From NCBI RefSeq assembly GCF_004341885.1, contig NZ_SLVX01000003.1, positions 372,001 through 436,000 of the forward strand: a DNA stretch of 64,000 nucleotides, in the 5' to 3' direction. The first letter of the stretch is position 1. The number at the start of each line of letters is the position of its first letter. This DNA is from Shinella granuli (GTDB lineage: Bacteria > Pseudomonadota > Alphaproteobacteria > Rhizobiales > Rhizobiaceae). This document shows, piece after piece, positions 52,801-61,692 of this stretch. The position numbers were made by a program, and so were the translations under genes. The notes under the pieces were generated by a model, which worked only from the letters and a program-made list of their open reading frames with translations, was not told where the DNA came from and ran no database searches.

Positions 52801-53598
52801 CGAGAGCTTGATCGAGATGCCGGGACCTTCATAGATGCCGCGGCCGGCCGAGGCCTTGCCGATGGCGTGGATGGCGTTCTCGTAATCGCGATAGTAGCGC
52901 TCCGCGTCCGCGGCCGTCGTCGCCGCCTCGCCGAGCATGTCGTAGGAATAGCGGAAGCCCTTGCGCTCCAGGGCGCGCGAATTGCGCAGCGCCTCGTCGA
53001 TGGTCTCGCCGGTGACGAACTGCTCGCCCATCATGCGCATGGCCATGTCGACGCCGCGGCGGATGACCGGCTCGCCGCAACGAGCGATGAGGCGCGTGAG
53101 GGCAGCGGAAAGGCCGCGGTCGTTGACGGTGGAGGTCAGCTTGCCCGTGACCACGAGGCCCCAGGTGGCGGCATTGACGAAGAGCGAGCGGCCGCCCCCC
53201 ATATGCGACTTCCAGTCGCCTTCCGAGATCTTGTCGCGGATCAGCGCGTCGCGCGTGGCGTTGTCGGGAATGCGCAGCAGCGCCTCGGCAAGGCACATCA
53301 GCGCGACGCCCTCCTGGCTGGAGAGCGAATATTCGTGCACCAGTCCCTCGACGCCCGAGCCCTTGTGCTTGGCACGCAGCGCGACGATCAGCGTGCGCGC
53401 GGTCTCGCGGATGCGCGCGGCGACATCGGCCGGCAGGGCGGCCTTTTCGAGCAGCGGCCGGACCGCGTCCTCTTCCGGCGTGCGGTAGGCGGCGGTGATG
53501 CGCTGGCGCAGCTCGCCCTGCGGCCGGATCGGCGGCGCGAAGTCAGCGAAAGCGGAGATTTGTTGTTCGTTTGCAGACTGGACCATTTCCATCACCAT
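49900..53598 (-). CDS. putA: PutA: bifunctional proline dehydrogenase / L-glutamate gamma-semialdehyde dehydrogenase
   Basis: From ATG 53598 the protein has 1232 residues. The FAD-dependent proline dehydrogenase barrel covers about residues 190-490 (GPGISIKLSALHPRYVRAQA, RRIMVRLVKGAYWDAEIKRA). The aldehyde dehydrogenase covers about 560-1030, with Glu809 in IAETGGQNA and catalytic Cys843 in GQRCSALR. It converts proline to glutamate, feeding quinones and NADH. There is no ribbon-helix-helix domain at the N-terminus, so it does not regulate its own gene; the divergent Lrp-type regulator does. Starts at 53592 or 53586 are equally possible; a 68-codon longer frame crosses the promoter region. 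Confidence 0.95.
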   Translation of the reverse strand: MVMEMVQSANEQQISAFADFAPPIRPQGELRQRITAAYRTPEEDAVRPLLEKAALPADVAARIRETARTLIVALRAKHKGSGVEGLVHEYSLSSQEGVALMCLAEALLRIPDNATRDALIRDKISEGDWKSHMGGGRSLFVNAATWGLVVTGKLTSTVNDRGLSAALTRLIARCGEPVIRRGVDMAMRMMGEQFVTGETIDEALRNSRALERKGFRYSYDMLGEAATTAADAERYYRDYENAIHAIGKASAGRGIYEGPGISIKLSALHPRYVRAQAERVMGELLPKVKALAAIAKSYNIGLNIDAEEADRLELSLDLLEELCHDPALAGWDGVGFVVQAYGKRCPFVLDFIIDLARRANRRIMVRLVKGAYWDAEIKRAQLDGLEEFPVFTRKIHTDVSYIACARKLLAAKDVVFPQFATHNAQSLATIYQLAGPDFRVGDYEFQCLHGMGEPLYDEVVGEEKLNRPCRIYAPVGTHETLLAYLVRRLLENGANSSFVNRIADPAVSVDELIADPAAVVRAMPVPGGKHDKIALPAELYGKGRLNSAGLDLSNEAVLAKLAQDLAKTAAVEWQAAPVIADGSSEGERRPVLNPADHRDLVGTVVETTDAGVAKAARLALEAAPAWATVPPRERGDRLDRAADLMQAGIATLIGLAIREAGKSAANAIAEVREAIDFLRYYAEQARRTLGAGHAPLGPIVCISPWNFPLAIFTGQIAAALVAGNPVLAKPAEETPLIAAEAVRILHEAGIPSGALQLLPGDGRVGAALVGAPETAGVMFTGSTEVARLIQKELSGRLSPAGKPIPLIAETGGQNAMIVDSSALAEQVVFDVIASAFDSAGQRCSALRVLCLQEDVADRTLTMLKGALAELTIGRTDKLSVDTGPVITAEAKQTIEAHIEKMRARGRKIEQVALPAEADRGTFVSPTIIELQSLADLEREVFGPVLHVIRYKREDVDRLIDDINATGYGLTFGLHTRLDETIAHVTSRVKAGNIYVNRNIIGAIVGVQPFGGRGLSGTGPKAGGPLYIGRLVQVPPVPPQHSSVHIQPAVLDFAQWLRGKGKAELSDQVRDLGSNSALGLDLELPGPVGEKNLYALHPRGRILLAPATEEGLLAQLGAVFATGNRAVIDAASGLQPALAGLPASLAALISWSSDWAADGPYAGALVEGDGDRVVEAARHIAALPGPLVLTQAATTAEIRAGADAYCLNWLLEEVSTSINTAAAGGNASLMSIG

Positions 53599-53691
53599 CT
53601 CGGGTTCGGCCACTGGATGCGAGGAGAGGATACACCGCTTGCCGATGCATTCCAGCCTCATGGCGCTGGCGCGGAACATAGTCGATTGCCG

Positions 53692-53752
53692 TGCGACTTT
53701 CTCACCATTATATGCGTATAGACAGGAGCTATCTCCATATATTGGCGCTTTA
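53692..53752. promoter_or_regulatory. A+T-rich putA/putR divergent control region
   Basis: The gap between putA and putR contains short A+T-rich near-repeats (CATTATATG about 53703, CATATATTG about 53735) and GGAGCTATCTCC between them. Lrp-type regulators bind such loosely symmetrical A+T sites, so this is the likely PutR target. The symmetry is imperfect, so exact sites cannot be drawn. Confidence 0.35.
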
Positions 53753-53762
53753 GGTGAGACAA

Positions 53763-54236
53763 ATGTCCAAGATAAAGCCATTTCCTGGCGAAATCGACGC
53801 AATCGACCGCAAGATCCTCGACCTTCTCGTTGAAAATGCTCGGATTTCCATTACCGAAATGTCCGAAATCGTCGGGCTTTCGAAGACGCCCTGCACGCTG
53901 CGCCTGCAGCGCCTGATCAATGACGGTTATATCGACGGCTTCCGCGCCGTGCTCAACCCGAAGAAGCTCGGGCTCGACCATGTCGCCTTCGCCGAGGTGA
54001 AGCTTTCGGACACCAAGGAAGCGGCGCTCAACGCCTTCAACAGCGCGGTGCGCAAGATCAAGGAGGTCGAGGAGTGCCACATGATCGCCGGCCGCTTCGA
54101 CTACCTGATCAAGATCCGCACCGCCGATATCCGCCGCTACCGGGAGGTGCTGGGCGAGAAGATCTCGAGCCTGCCGAATGTCGCCAGCACCTCGACCTCC
54201 GTCGCCATGGAATCCATCAAGGAAGGCGGGCGCTGA
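53763..54236 (+). CDS. putR: PutR, Lrp/AsnC-family activator of putA
   Basis: This 157-residue Lrp-type protein has its helix-turn-helix at about residues 10-52 (AIDRKILDLLVENARISITE, then VGLSKTPCTLRLQRLINDGY) and an AsnC ligand domain (VAFAEVKLSDTKEAALNAFN, CHMIAGRFDYLIKIRTADIR). AGGTGAG precedes ATG 53763; a GTG three codons earlier lies inside that site. Divergent Lrp-type PutR proteins activate putA in response to proline in alphaproteobacteria. Confidence 0.92.
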   Translation: MSKIKPFPGEIDAIDRKILDLLVENARISITEMSEIVGLSKTPCTLRLQRLINDGYIDGFRAVLNPKKLGLDHVAFAEVKLSDTKEAALNAFNSAVRKIKEVEECHMIAGRFDYLIKIRTADIRRYREVLGEKISSLPNVASTSTSVAMESIKEGGR

Positions 54237-54242
54237 ACCCGG

Positions 54243-54992
54243 TCAACCATTGCGGCGGAAGCCTTCGCTGGCCGTGAGCAGGCTGCGCGTATAGTCCTGC
54301 GTCACCCGGTGCGCCGCAAGGTCCGCGGAGGCGAGCTGTTCCACTGCCTGGCCGTGCTGCATGACCATCAGCCGGTCGCACATATGGGTGACGACGGCAA
54401 GGTCGTGGCTGACCATGACGAAAGTGAGCTTGCGCGCCGCGCGCACCTGTTCGAGCAGGTTCAGCACCTCGGCCTGCACCGAGGCATCGAGCGCGGAGGT
54501 CGGCTCGTCGAGCAGCAGGATGGAGGGTTCGAGGATCAGCGCCCGGGCGATCGCCACGCGCTGGCGCTGGCCGCCGGAGAGCTGGTGCGAATAGCGGAAG
54601 CGGAAGCTCGCGCCGAGCCCCACCTCATCCAGCGCCCGCACGATACGGCTTTCCGAATTGTCGAAGCCGTGGATGGCGAGCGGTTCCAGCAGCAGCCGGT
54701 CGACCGTCTGGCGCGGGTGCAGCGATCCATAGGGATCCTGGAACACCATCTGCACCTGTCGATAGAAGGCCTTGTCGCGCTTGTCGCCGAGCGGCTTGCC
54801 GTCAACCGTGATCGTGCCGTCGGAAACCGGCGCGAGCCCGGCGACCGCCCGCAGCAGCGTCGACTTGCCGGAGCCGGATTCCCCGACCAGCCCGAAGGAT
54901 TCGCCAGGCGCCACCGTGAGGCTGACATCCTGGAGGGCGACGAAATCGTCGAAGACGACGCTGAGGCCGTCGATGGCAAGAGCGGCGGTCAT
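54243..54992 (-). CDS. Peptide/nickel-type ABC transporter ATPase, OppF-like
   Basis: This 249-residue ATPase has Walker A LVGESGSGKSTLL, signature HQLSGGQRQRVAIARAL and Walker B LILEPSILLLDEPTSALDAS. The start at 54992 overlaps the stop of the OppD-like gene as ATGA. It is the last gene of a five-gene operon, 6 bp from convergent putR. Confidence 0.9.
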   Translation of the reverse strand: MTAALAIDGLSVVFDDFVALQDVSLTVAPGESFGLVGESGSGKSTLLRAVAGLAPVSDGTITVDGKPLGDKRDKAFYRQVQMVFQDPYGSLHPRQTVDRLLLEPLAIHGFDNSESRIVRALDEVGLGASFRFRYSHQLSGGQRQRVAIARALILEPSILLLDEPTSALDASVQAEVLNLLEQVRAARKLTFVMVSHDLAVVTHMCDRLMVMQHGQAVEQLASADLAAHRVTQDYTRSLLTASEGFRRNG

Positions 54993-55822
54993 AGCGCCCA
55001 CTCCGGCCTGCGGTCGAGAACCGGCAGGGGATGCCGGTCGACGCCGATCTTCGGCATGCAGTTGAGCAGGCCTCGCGTATAGGGATGCTCGGCCTCGGAA
55101 AGCCGGGAGGCCGGCAGCTCCTCGACGATGCGCCCGGCATACATGACGATGACCCGGTCGCAGAAGGACGACACGAGCCGGAGGTCGTGCGAGATGAAGA
55201 TCAGCCCCATGCCGCGATCGGCGACCAGCCGGTGAAGGATGCCGAGCACGTCGAGCTGCACGGTCACGTCGAGTGCCGAGGTCGGCTCGTCGGCGATCAG
55301 CAGCTCCGGGCCGGCCACCAGCATCATGGCGATCATGGCGCGCTGGCCCATGCCGCCCGAGACCTCGTGCGGATAGAGGCCGAAGACGCGCTCGGGATCG
55401 CGGATCTGCACGGCGGCCAGCATGTCGAGCGCCCGCCTGCGCGCCTCCGCCCTGCCGACCGGCTCATGCGTGCGCAACGTCTCGATGATCTGGCGGCCGA
55501 TGCTCATGACCGGGTTGAGCGAATATTTCGGGTCCTGCAGGATCATGGCGATGCGCTTGCCGCGCAACGCCCGCCGCTCGGCCTTCGACGCCCGGGTGAG
55601 GTCGATGCCGTTGAACTCCAGCTTCTCCGCCGAGATGCGGCCATGCTCCGGCGTCAGGCCCATGATGGCGCGGCCGGTCTGCGACTTGCCCGAGCCGCTC
55701 TCGCCGACAATGCCCAGCCGCTCGCGGCCGAGCGTGAAGGAAACGCCGCGCACCGCCTCCACCACGCCGGTGCGGGTGGGGAAGGAGACGCGCAGGTCCT
55801 TGACGTCGAGGAGCGTACTCAT
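54989..55822 (-). CDS. Peptide/nickel-type ABC transporter ATPase, OppD-like
   Basis: This 277-residue ATPase has Walker A IVGESGSGKSQTGRAI, signature HEVSGGMGQRAMIAMML, Walker B ELLIADEPTSALDVT and the C-terminal oligopeptide extension EHPYTRGLLNCMP. Both ends overlap neighbours as ATGA, so its start is fixed at 55822 rather than further upstream inside the permease gene. Confidence 0.9.
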   Translation of the reverse strand: MSTLLDVKDLRVSFPTRTGVVEAVRGVSFTLGRERLGIVGESGSGKSQTGRAIMGLTPEHGRISAEKLEFNGIDLTRASKAERRALRGKRIAMILQDPKYSLNPVMSIGRQIIETLRTHEPVGRAEARRRALDMLAAVQIRDPERVFGLYPHEVSGGMGQRAMIAMMLVAGPELLIADEPTSALDVTVQLDVLGILHRLVADRGMGLIFISHDLRLVSSFCDRVIVMYAGRIVEELPASRLSEAEHPYTRGLLNCMPKIGVDRHPLPVLDRRPEWAL

Positions 55823-56736
55823 TGGCTGCTCCCGCGCGGGTCCAGCGCATCGCGCAGGCCGTCGCCCAGCAGGTTGAAGCCGAGGCTGACGATGAGGATG
55901 GCGAAACCCGGCATGGCGGCCACCCACCACTGGTCGAGGATGAAGCGGCGGCCAGAGGCGATCATCGCGCCCCATTCCGGCAGCGGCGGCTGCGCGCCGA
56001 GGCCGAGGAAGCCGAGGCCGGCGGCCGTGAGGATGATGCCCGCCATGTCGAGCGTCACGCGCACGATGAGCGAGGAGATGCAGAGCGGCATGATATGGCG
56101 CAGCACGATGCGCCAGGGCGAGGCGCCCATCAGCCGCACGGCCGAGATATAATCGGAATTGCGCACCGTCAGCGTCTCGGCGCGGGCAATGCGCGCATAG
56201 GGCGGCCAGGAGGTGATGGCGATGGCGATGATGGCATTGCCGATGCCGGGCCCGAGCGCCGCGACGAAGGCGAGCGCCAGCACCAGCTTGGGAAAGGCGA
56301 GGAAGATGTCTGTGATGCGCATCAGCACCGCATCCACCCAGCCGCCGGCATAACCGGCGACCGTGCCGACCAGAAGGCCGAGCGGCGCGGCGATGATGGC
56401 GACCAGCACCACGACCTGGAGCGTCAGGCGCGAGCCATAGATGAGGCGCGAGAGGATGTCGCGGCCCTGGTCGTCCGTGCCGAGCCAATGGGCAGCGTCC
56501 GGCGGCAGCAGGCGGGATTTGGCGAGATCGCCGACATAGGGCGAGTACGGCGCCAGCAGCGGCGCGAAGATCGCGAGCACGATCAGCCCGAGGATGATCA
56601 GCATGCCGATGACGGCGAGCCGGTTGGCGGCAAACCGCCCCCAGGTGACATAGGCACGGCCGAGCCGGGCCTGCAGGCGCGATTGCGGCCGGTCGGTCAG
56701 AAGCCATTCGCGGCGGGTCATGGCGGTCTCGTTCAT
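55819..56736 (-). CDS. Peptide-type ABC transporter permease, OppC/DppC-like
   Basis: This 305-residue permease has an N-terminal cytoplasmic stretch, a first helix (FAANRLAVIGMLIILGLIVL), the DppC-type loop WLGTDDQGRDILSRLIYGSR and the coupling loop MGASPWRIVLRHIMP. It overlaps both neighbours as ATGA. Confidence 0.92.
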   Translation of the reverse strand: MNETAMTRREWLLTDRPQSRLQARLGRAYVTWGRFAANRLAVIGMLIILGLIVLAIFAPLLAPYSPYVGDLAKSRLLPPDAAHWLGTDDQGRDILSRLIYGSRLTLQVVVLVAIIAAPLGLLVGTVAGYAGGWVDAVLMRITDIFLAFPKLVLALAFVAALGPGIGNAIIAIAITSWPPYARIARAETLTVRNSDYISAVRLMGASPWRIVLRHIMPLCISSLIVRVTLDMAGIILTAAGLGFLGLGAQPPLPEWGAMIASGRRFILDQWWVAAMPGFAILIVSLGFNLLGDGLRDALDPRGSSQ

Positions 56737-57800
56737 CGTGTCCTCGTCCGCGGGTCGAGCATGCGGTAGAGCACGTCGGAAAGTAGATTGATGGCGATGA
56801 AGACGGAACCGATGACGATGGTGCCGCCGAGAACCGCGTTCATGTCGGCATTCTGCAGCGAATTGGTGATGTAGAGGCCGAGGCCCGGCCAGGCAAAGAC
56901 GGTCTCCGTCAGCACCGAGCCTTCCAGCAGGCCGGCATAGGAGAGCGCGATCACCGTGACGAGCGGAACGGCGGCATTGCGCAGCGCATGGCCCCAGATG
57001 ATGCGGGTTTCCGACAAGCCCTTGGCGCGCGCCGCGACGATATATTCCTGGCTGAGCTCGTTCAGCATGAAGGACCGCGTCATGCGGCTGATATAGGCGA
57101 GCGAGAAATAGCCGAGCAGCGAGCCCGGCAGCACGATATGCGAGACGATGTCGCGAAAAGCCGCCCAGTCACGATTGAGGATCGCGTCGAGCAGGAAAAA
57201 GCCGGTGATCGGCGTGAAGGTGTATTCGAACACCACGTCCATGCGGCCGGGGCCGGACGTCCAGCCGAGACGGGCATAGAACACGAGGAGGGCGAGGAGG
57301 CCGAGCCAGAAGATCGGCACCGAATAGCCGACGAGGCCGACGATGCGCACGATCTGGTCGGCAAGGCTGCCGCGCCGGACGGCCGCGAGCACGCCGAGCG
57401 GAATGCCGAAGGCGGCGCCGATGACCGTGCCGACGGTGGCAAGCTCCATGGTCGCCGGGAAGACACGGCGGATATCGGTCATCACCGGATTGGTGGTGAG
57501 CACCGAGGTGCCGAAGTCCCCCTGCAGCACGCCTTTCACATAGAGGAAGAACTGCTGGTAATAGGGCAGGTTGAAGCCCATTTCCTGCCGCACGCGCTCG
57601 ACGACATGGGACGGCGCCCGGTCGCCGACGATCGCCAGCACCGGGTCGATCGGCACGACGCGGCCGATGAAGAAGGTCACGGCGAGAAGACCGAGATAGG
57701 TGGTGGCGACGACCACGACGAAGCCGGCGATCGATTTGAGGGTCGCGAAGGCGCGCCTGTTGGCGCGCCTTGCCGGCATCCGTCTTTCAGCAGTGCTCAA
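56733..57800 (-). CDS. Peptide-type ABC transporter permease, OppB/DppB-like
   Basis: This 355-residue permease has six helices and DppB motifs (DPVLAIVGDRAPSHVVERVR, GDFGTSVLTTNPVMTDI, and the coupling region IVAARAKGLSETRIIWGHAL). The N-terminal 20 residues before the first helix are Arg-rich. It follows the binding-protein gene by 18 bp. Confidence 0.92.
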   Translation of the reverse strand: MSTAERRMPARRANRRAFATLKSIAGFVVVVATTYLGLLAVTFFIGRVVPIDPVLAIVGDRAPSHVVERVRQEMGFNLPYYQQFFLYVKGVLQGDFGTSVLTTNPVMTDIRRVFPATMELATVGTVIGAAFGIPLGVLAAVRRGSLADQIVRIVGLVGYSVPIFWLGLLALLVFYARLGWTSGPGRMDVVFEYTFTPITGFFLLDAILNRDWAAFRDIVSHIVLPGSLLGYFSLAYISRMTRSFMLNELSQEYIVAARAKGLSETRIIWGHALRNAAVPLVTVIALSYAGLLEGSVLTETVFAWPGLGLYITNSLQNADMNAVLGGTIVIGSVFIAINLLSDVLYRMLDPRTRTR

Positions 57801-57818
57801 GGGACCGGTCCTTCAGAC

Positions 57819-59468
57819 TTAGTCCTTGGTCACGGGCGCGAGGAAGTTCGTATCGAAGTTCGGCCCGAGCTTGTAGTTCTTGACGTTGCCGCGCATGCCG
57901 GCCACTTCGGTCTGCTGGAAGATCATGACAAAGGGGCTCGTGTCCAGCGCCTGCTGCTGCAGCTTCTCGTACATCTCGGCGCGCTTGTCGTTGTCACGCT
58001 CCAGAAGCGCCGCTTTCACCTCTTCCGTCAGCTCTGGGATGTCCCAGGCGTTGCGCCAGGCCAGGGTCTTGACCGAGGCCTCGTCGCCATTGTCGGGGTT
58101 CGATGTGAAGGCTTCCGCGTTCGAGTTCGGATCCCAGTAGTCCATGCCCCACTGGCCGATATACATGTCGTGGTTGCGGGCGCGGTATTTGGTCAGCGTC
58201 TGCTTACCATCACCGGGAATGATCTCGACCTTGACGCCGGCCTGGCCGGCGGTCTGCTGGAAGGATTCGGCAATCCCGGTCACGGGCTGCGTGTTGCGCA
58301 CGTCGAAGGTGACGGAGAAGCCGTCCTTCAGGCCCGCCTTTTCGAGAAGCTCCTTCGCCTTGGCGACGTCGAACGTGTAGGGGCTCGCATCGAGCGCGCC
58401 GAGCACGCCCTTGGCCTGGTAGGTCTGGCGGATCTCGCCGATGCCCTTGATCAGCGTGGCGCCGATCGCATCGTAGTCGACGAGATACTTGAACGCCTCG
58501 CGCACTTCCGGCTTGGAAAGGTTCTCGTTCTTCTGGTTGAGGCTGATGTAATAGACCGTACCCTTCGGCGCGCTGGTGGTGGCAAGGTCGGCATTCTTGG
58601 AAACCGCCTCGAGATCACCCGGCTCGAGATTGCGCGCGACGTCGATGTCGCCGGCCTCGAGCATCAGGCGCTGGGTCGCGCTTTCCTTGACATGGCGGTA
58701 GATGACGCGGGTGAGCGCCGGCTTCTCGCCATAATAGTTGTCGTTGCGCTCCATCACGAGGATTTCGTTGGCGCGCCAGTCGCGGATCTTGAACGGACCG
58801 GAGCCGGCATAGTTGGTCTTCAACCATGCATAGCCGAAATCCGTGTCGTACTTGTAGTCGTCGCTCGGCGTCCTGGCTTCGGCGTGCTCCATGACGAGCT
58901 TCTTGTCGAGCACGGCGCCCACCGTGGCGGTGAGGCAGTTGAGCACGAAGCTCGGCGCATAGGCCTTGTCGACGGTGAAGACGAACGTGCCCTCGTCCAC
59001 GGCCTTGGCCTTTTCGGTGACATTGTCGCCGTTAAGGCCGAACTGGGTGAGGATGAAGGCCGGGCTCTTGTCGAGCTTGACGACGCGCTCGAAGGACCAG
59101 GCGACGTCCTCGGCGGTGACCGGATTGCCGGAGGCGAACTTGATGCCCGGCTTCAGCTTGAACGTATAGGTCAGGCCGTCCTCGGACACCTCCCAGCTCT
59201 CGGCGATGCCGCCCTTGACCTTGGTCGTGTCGTCGATATCGAGACGCACCAGCATGTCATAGCCGTTGCCGAGGAATTCGGCGGGGCTCAGCTCGAAGGA
59301 TTCGGCCGGGTCGAGCGTGATCGTGTCGTCGATCGCCCAGGCCTGCACCAGCGTGTCGGCCGGCGTCTCGGCAAAGGCCGGCGCCATGCCGCCCGAAGCA
59401 AGCAACAACGAAAAGGCCACGCCGGCCAGCAGCGGACGAACGCGTACGGTGATGTTTTCCCTGTTCAT
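57819..59468 (-). CDS. Peptide-type ABC transporter binding protein (SBP family 5)
   Basis: This 549-residue periplasmic protein has a signal peptide (PLLAGVAFSLLLASGGMAPAFA) and family 5 features (AESWEVSEDGLTYTFKLKPG, GYAWLKTNYAGSGPFKIRDW). Ligands of the family include oligopeptides, opines and some sugars; nothing visible decides. The start at 59468 follows GGGGAACTGGA; the 26 upstream in-frame codons are not used. It is the first gene of the transporter operon. Confidence 0.92.
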   Translation of the reverse strand: MNRENITVRVRPLLAGVAFSLLLASGGMAPAFAETPADTLVQAWAIDDTITLDPAESFELSPAEFLGNGYDMLVRLDIDDTTKVKGGIAESWEVSEDGLTYTFKLKPGIKFASGNPVTAEDVAWSFERVVKLDKSPAFILTQFGLNGDNVTEKAKAVDEGTFVFTVDKAYAPSFVLNCLTATVGAVLDKKLVMEHAEARTPSDDYKYDTDFGYAWLKTNYAGSGPFKIRDWRANEILVMERNDNYYGEKPALTRVIYRHVKESATQRLMLEAGDIDVARNLEPGDLEAVSKNADLATTSAPKGTVYYISLNQKNENLSKPEVREAFKYLVDYDAIGATLIKGIGEIRQTYQAKGVLGALDASPYTFDVAKAKELLEKAGLKDGFSVTFDVRNTQPVTGIAESFQQTAGQAGVKVEIIPGDGKQTLTKYRARNHDMYIGQWGMDYWDPNSNAEAFTSNPDNGDEASVKTLAWRNAWDIPELTEEVKAALLERDNDKRAEMYEKLQQQALDTSPFVMIFQQTEVAGMRGNVKNYKLGPNFDTNFLAPVTKD

Positions 59469-59690
59469 TCCAGTTCCCCGTTTCACACGATTTTCCCTCG
59501 GCACTCCATGCACGCGCGTGCACCCGATGCCATTTTTAAAATTCAATCACGATATCGACGGCAAAGACAATCCCCCTTCGGGGCCATACAGGGTAAATCG
59601 GTTGGCAGCAGTGCCGCAGCCACGGCAAAACCGGCAATTGCCAAGCAATATGAAAGACTTTGCTAACGGAAGAACCGTCGCCAGACGGCA

Positions 59691-60656
59691 TTAGCCCGAG
59701 GAAAGGCGCAACCACTCCGCACAGCCCTGGAGCGCCGTCCGGTCGTCGAGGAGCAGGTGAACAGGGAAGCGCTCCATGAAGTCCGTCTGGCGGCCTTTCG
59801 CCCGGAACGCATCGAGGAACGTCGGGTCCTGCACCAGCGGTCCGGCAAAGGCACGCGAGACGCCACCGGAGAGATAGACGCCGGAAAAGGGCAGATAGGC
59901 GAGCGCAAGATCGCCGCAGACCCGCCCGAGCAGGCGCATGAACGTATGCCCGGCCTGTTCGCAATCCCTGTCCGCCCGGGCGACCGCAAGGCGCGACACC
60001 TCCGCAGCCGTCGCAACGCAGGGCGCACGGCCGGCCTCAGCACATTGCCATTGATAGATCTCAAAGAGGCCGCGGCCCGACAGGGCGCGTTCCACCGACG
60101 CCCGCCCGCGCCCGGCCGAAAGCGCGCCCTGCAGCGAGAACTCCGCCGCGCCGGCCAGCGGCAGCGTCATATGACCGCATTCCGCCGCCACGACATGCGG
60201 TGCCCCGCCGAAGCGGGAGGGACACCACGCCGAGGCATTGAAGCCCGTACCCGCGCCGAGCACCAGACGCGGCCCCGGCTGGCGGGGCGCCCTGCCCGGT
60301 GTCAGGCACTGCGTCTCGAGCTTCTCCACCTGCCCCATCGCATAACCGAGCGCCTCGAAATCGTTGATGAAATCGACCCGGTCGGCACCGCAGGTCTCCG
60401 CCACGCGATCACGCCTGATGGTCCAGTCCCGGTTCGTCAGCGTGGCCCCCTCAGCCGTCGCCACGGCCGCAAGCGCAATACAGACGCTGTCGACGCGATT
60501 CTCCCCGCGTCCGCGCAGGTACGTCGCGGCGACGGCATAGAAATCCTCGAAGTGGTCATTGGCATAGCTGCCCGCGCTCCCGGGCAACAGGATGCCGTCG
60601 CGGACAAGGCCGAGGCGGGTGTTGGTCCCGCCGATGTCGCAGGCAAGTGCAAGCAT
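59691..60656 (-). CDS. Glucokinase family sugar kinase
   Basis: This 321-residue protein belongs to the bacterial Glk family: ATP loop ALACDIGGTNTRLGLVRDG, sugar-site VDFINDFEALGYAMG, LVLGAGTGFNAS and AAECGHMTLPL. It would phosphorylate glucose or a related hexose with ATP. It starts 10 bp after the first Gfo/Idh gene, so it may act on the product of those oxidoreductases rather than being the housekeeping glucokinase. Confidence 0.85.
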   Translation of the reverse strand: MLALACDIGGTNTRLGLVRDGILLPGSAGSYANDHFEDFYAVAATYLRGRGENRVDSVCIALAAVATAEGATLTNRDWTIRRDRVAETCGADRVDFINDFEALGYAMGQVEKLETQCLTPGRAPRQPGPRLVLGAGTGFNASAWCPSRFGGAPHVVAAECGHMTLPLAGAAEFSLQGALSAGRGRASVERALSGRGLFEIYQWQCAEAGRAPCVATAAEVSRLAVARADRDCEQAGHTFMRLLGRVCGDLALAYLPFSGVYLSGGVSRAFAGPLVQDPTFLDAFRAKGRQTDFMERFPVHLLLDDRTALQGCAEWLRLSSG

Positions 60657-60666
60657 GGAGATCCGC

Positions 60667-61692
60667 CTATCGCGCAATCGGCTGCGCCGAACCGCTGGCG
60701 GCCGCCCGATAGGCGGCATCGATCATCGCGAAGGCTCTGCGGCCGTCCTCTATCGTGACCGGCATCGGGCCGCCGTTCTTCAGCGCATCGACGAAGGCCC
60801 AGGCGACATGTTCGTGGAACACGCCCGTCTTGAACGATGGCACGACCGGCAGGGCGGACCATCCCTCCGCCTCGCCGCGCCGGAAGACGCGCAGGAAATC
60901 CGCCTCGCGCGTCGGGCGTGAGGCGATGTCCACGCCGGAAAGCAGGATCGAGCCCTCCGTCCCGTAGATTTCGATCGAGGTATCCGCGCCGGCAAAACAC
61001 CAGCTCGTCGTCACCTCGGCGATCATGCCGTCCGCATAGCGGAAGGTGGCGACCGCCGTGTCCTCCACCGGCAGGCCGAGCGTGGAGGAAAGCGTGGCAT
61101 AGGCGGTTTCCGGCTCGCCGAACATCCAGCGCAGGAAATCGGCGGCATGCACGCCCTCGTCGAGCAGCGTGCCGCCGCCCGAGCGCGCCGGATCGACGAA
61201 CCAGGCGGAGCGAAAGGCCTCCGCCAGGCCGTGGCTGTGGCCATGCCGCACGCGACACAGCGTCACCCGGCCGAGCGCCTTCTCCTTGAGGAGGCGCGCG
61301 ATCTCGTGGTTGGCCGGGTCGAAACGCTTCGGGAAACTCTGCATGAAGCGGATGCCTTTGCGTGCCACCACGTCGGCGATGGCATCGCACTGGGCGCGGT
61401 CGATGCCGAGCGGCTTTTCGCAGAGCACCGGCCGGCCGGCGGCGGCCGCCGCCTCCACCAGTGCCAGGTGGTCGCTCGTCGCCGAGCAGATGGCGACCGC
61501 ATGGCTCTGGCGGATGAGGCCGGGAAGGTCCTGCGCCACATCGAGGCCATGGCGGGCGGCAAACTCCGCGGCCGCCGTTTCGGACGCATCCCAGACGCCG
61601 ACGACCTGTACCTCGGGCCGTTCCAGAAAGGCGCAGGCCCAGAAATTGGCGTGGTAGTGCGCAACGCCGAGTATCGCGATCTTCAGGCGCAT
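60667..61692 (-). CDS. Gfo/Idh/MocA family oxidoreductase (1)
   Basis: This 341-residue protein has the N-terminal Rossmann fold (LKIAILGVAHYHANFWACAF) and the Gfo/Idh catalytic region VLCEKPLGIDRAQ with the conserved lysine, then a dimerising C-terminal domain. The usual GxGxxG is replaced by GVAHYH, which is a variant seen in part of the family. It should oxidise or reduce a sugar or cyclitol with NAD(P). Its start overlaps the end of the second Gfo/Idh gene by 10 nt. Confidence 0.87.
   Translation of the reverse strand: MRLKIAILGVAHYHANFWACAFLERPEVQVVGVWDASETAAAEFAARHGLDVAQDLPGLIRQSHAVAICSATSDHLALVEAAAAAGRPVLCEKPLGIDRAQCDAIADVVARKGIRFMQSFPKRFDPANHEIARLLKEKALGRVTLCRVRHGHSHGLAEAFRSAWFVDPARSGGGTLLDEGVHAADFLRWMFGEPETAYATLSSTLGLPVEDTAVATFRYADGMIAEVTTSWCFAGADTSIEIYGTEGSILLSGVDIASRPTREADFLRVFRRGEAEGWSALPVVPSFKTGVFHEHVAWAFVDALKNGGPMPVTIEDGRRAFAMIDAAYRAAASGSAQPIAR

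Noticed and set aside
59569-59585. Small CCCC-TTCG-GGG hairpin after the glucokinase gene
   Set aside because: Only 3-4 bp of stem and no T run; not a supportable terminator.
56988-59666. An 892-codon forward ORF opposite the peptide-binding protein and permease genes
   Set aside because: No recognisable motifs and it spans several reverse-strand genes with ATGA overlaps.
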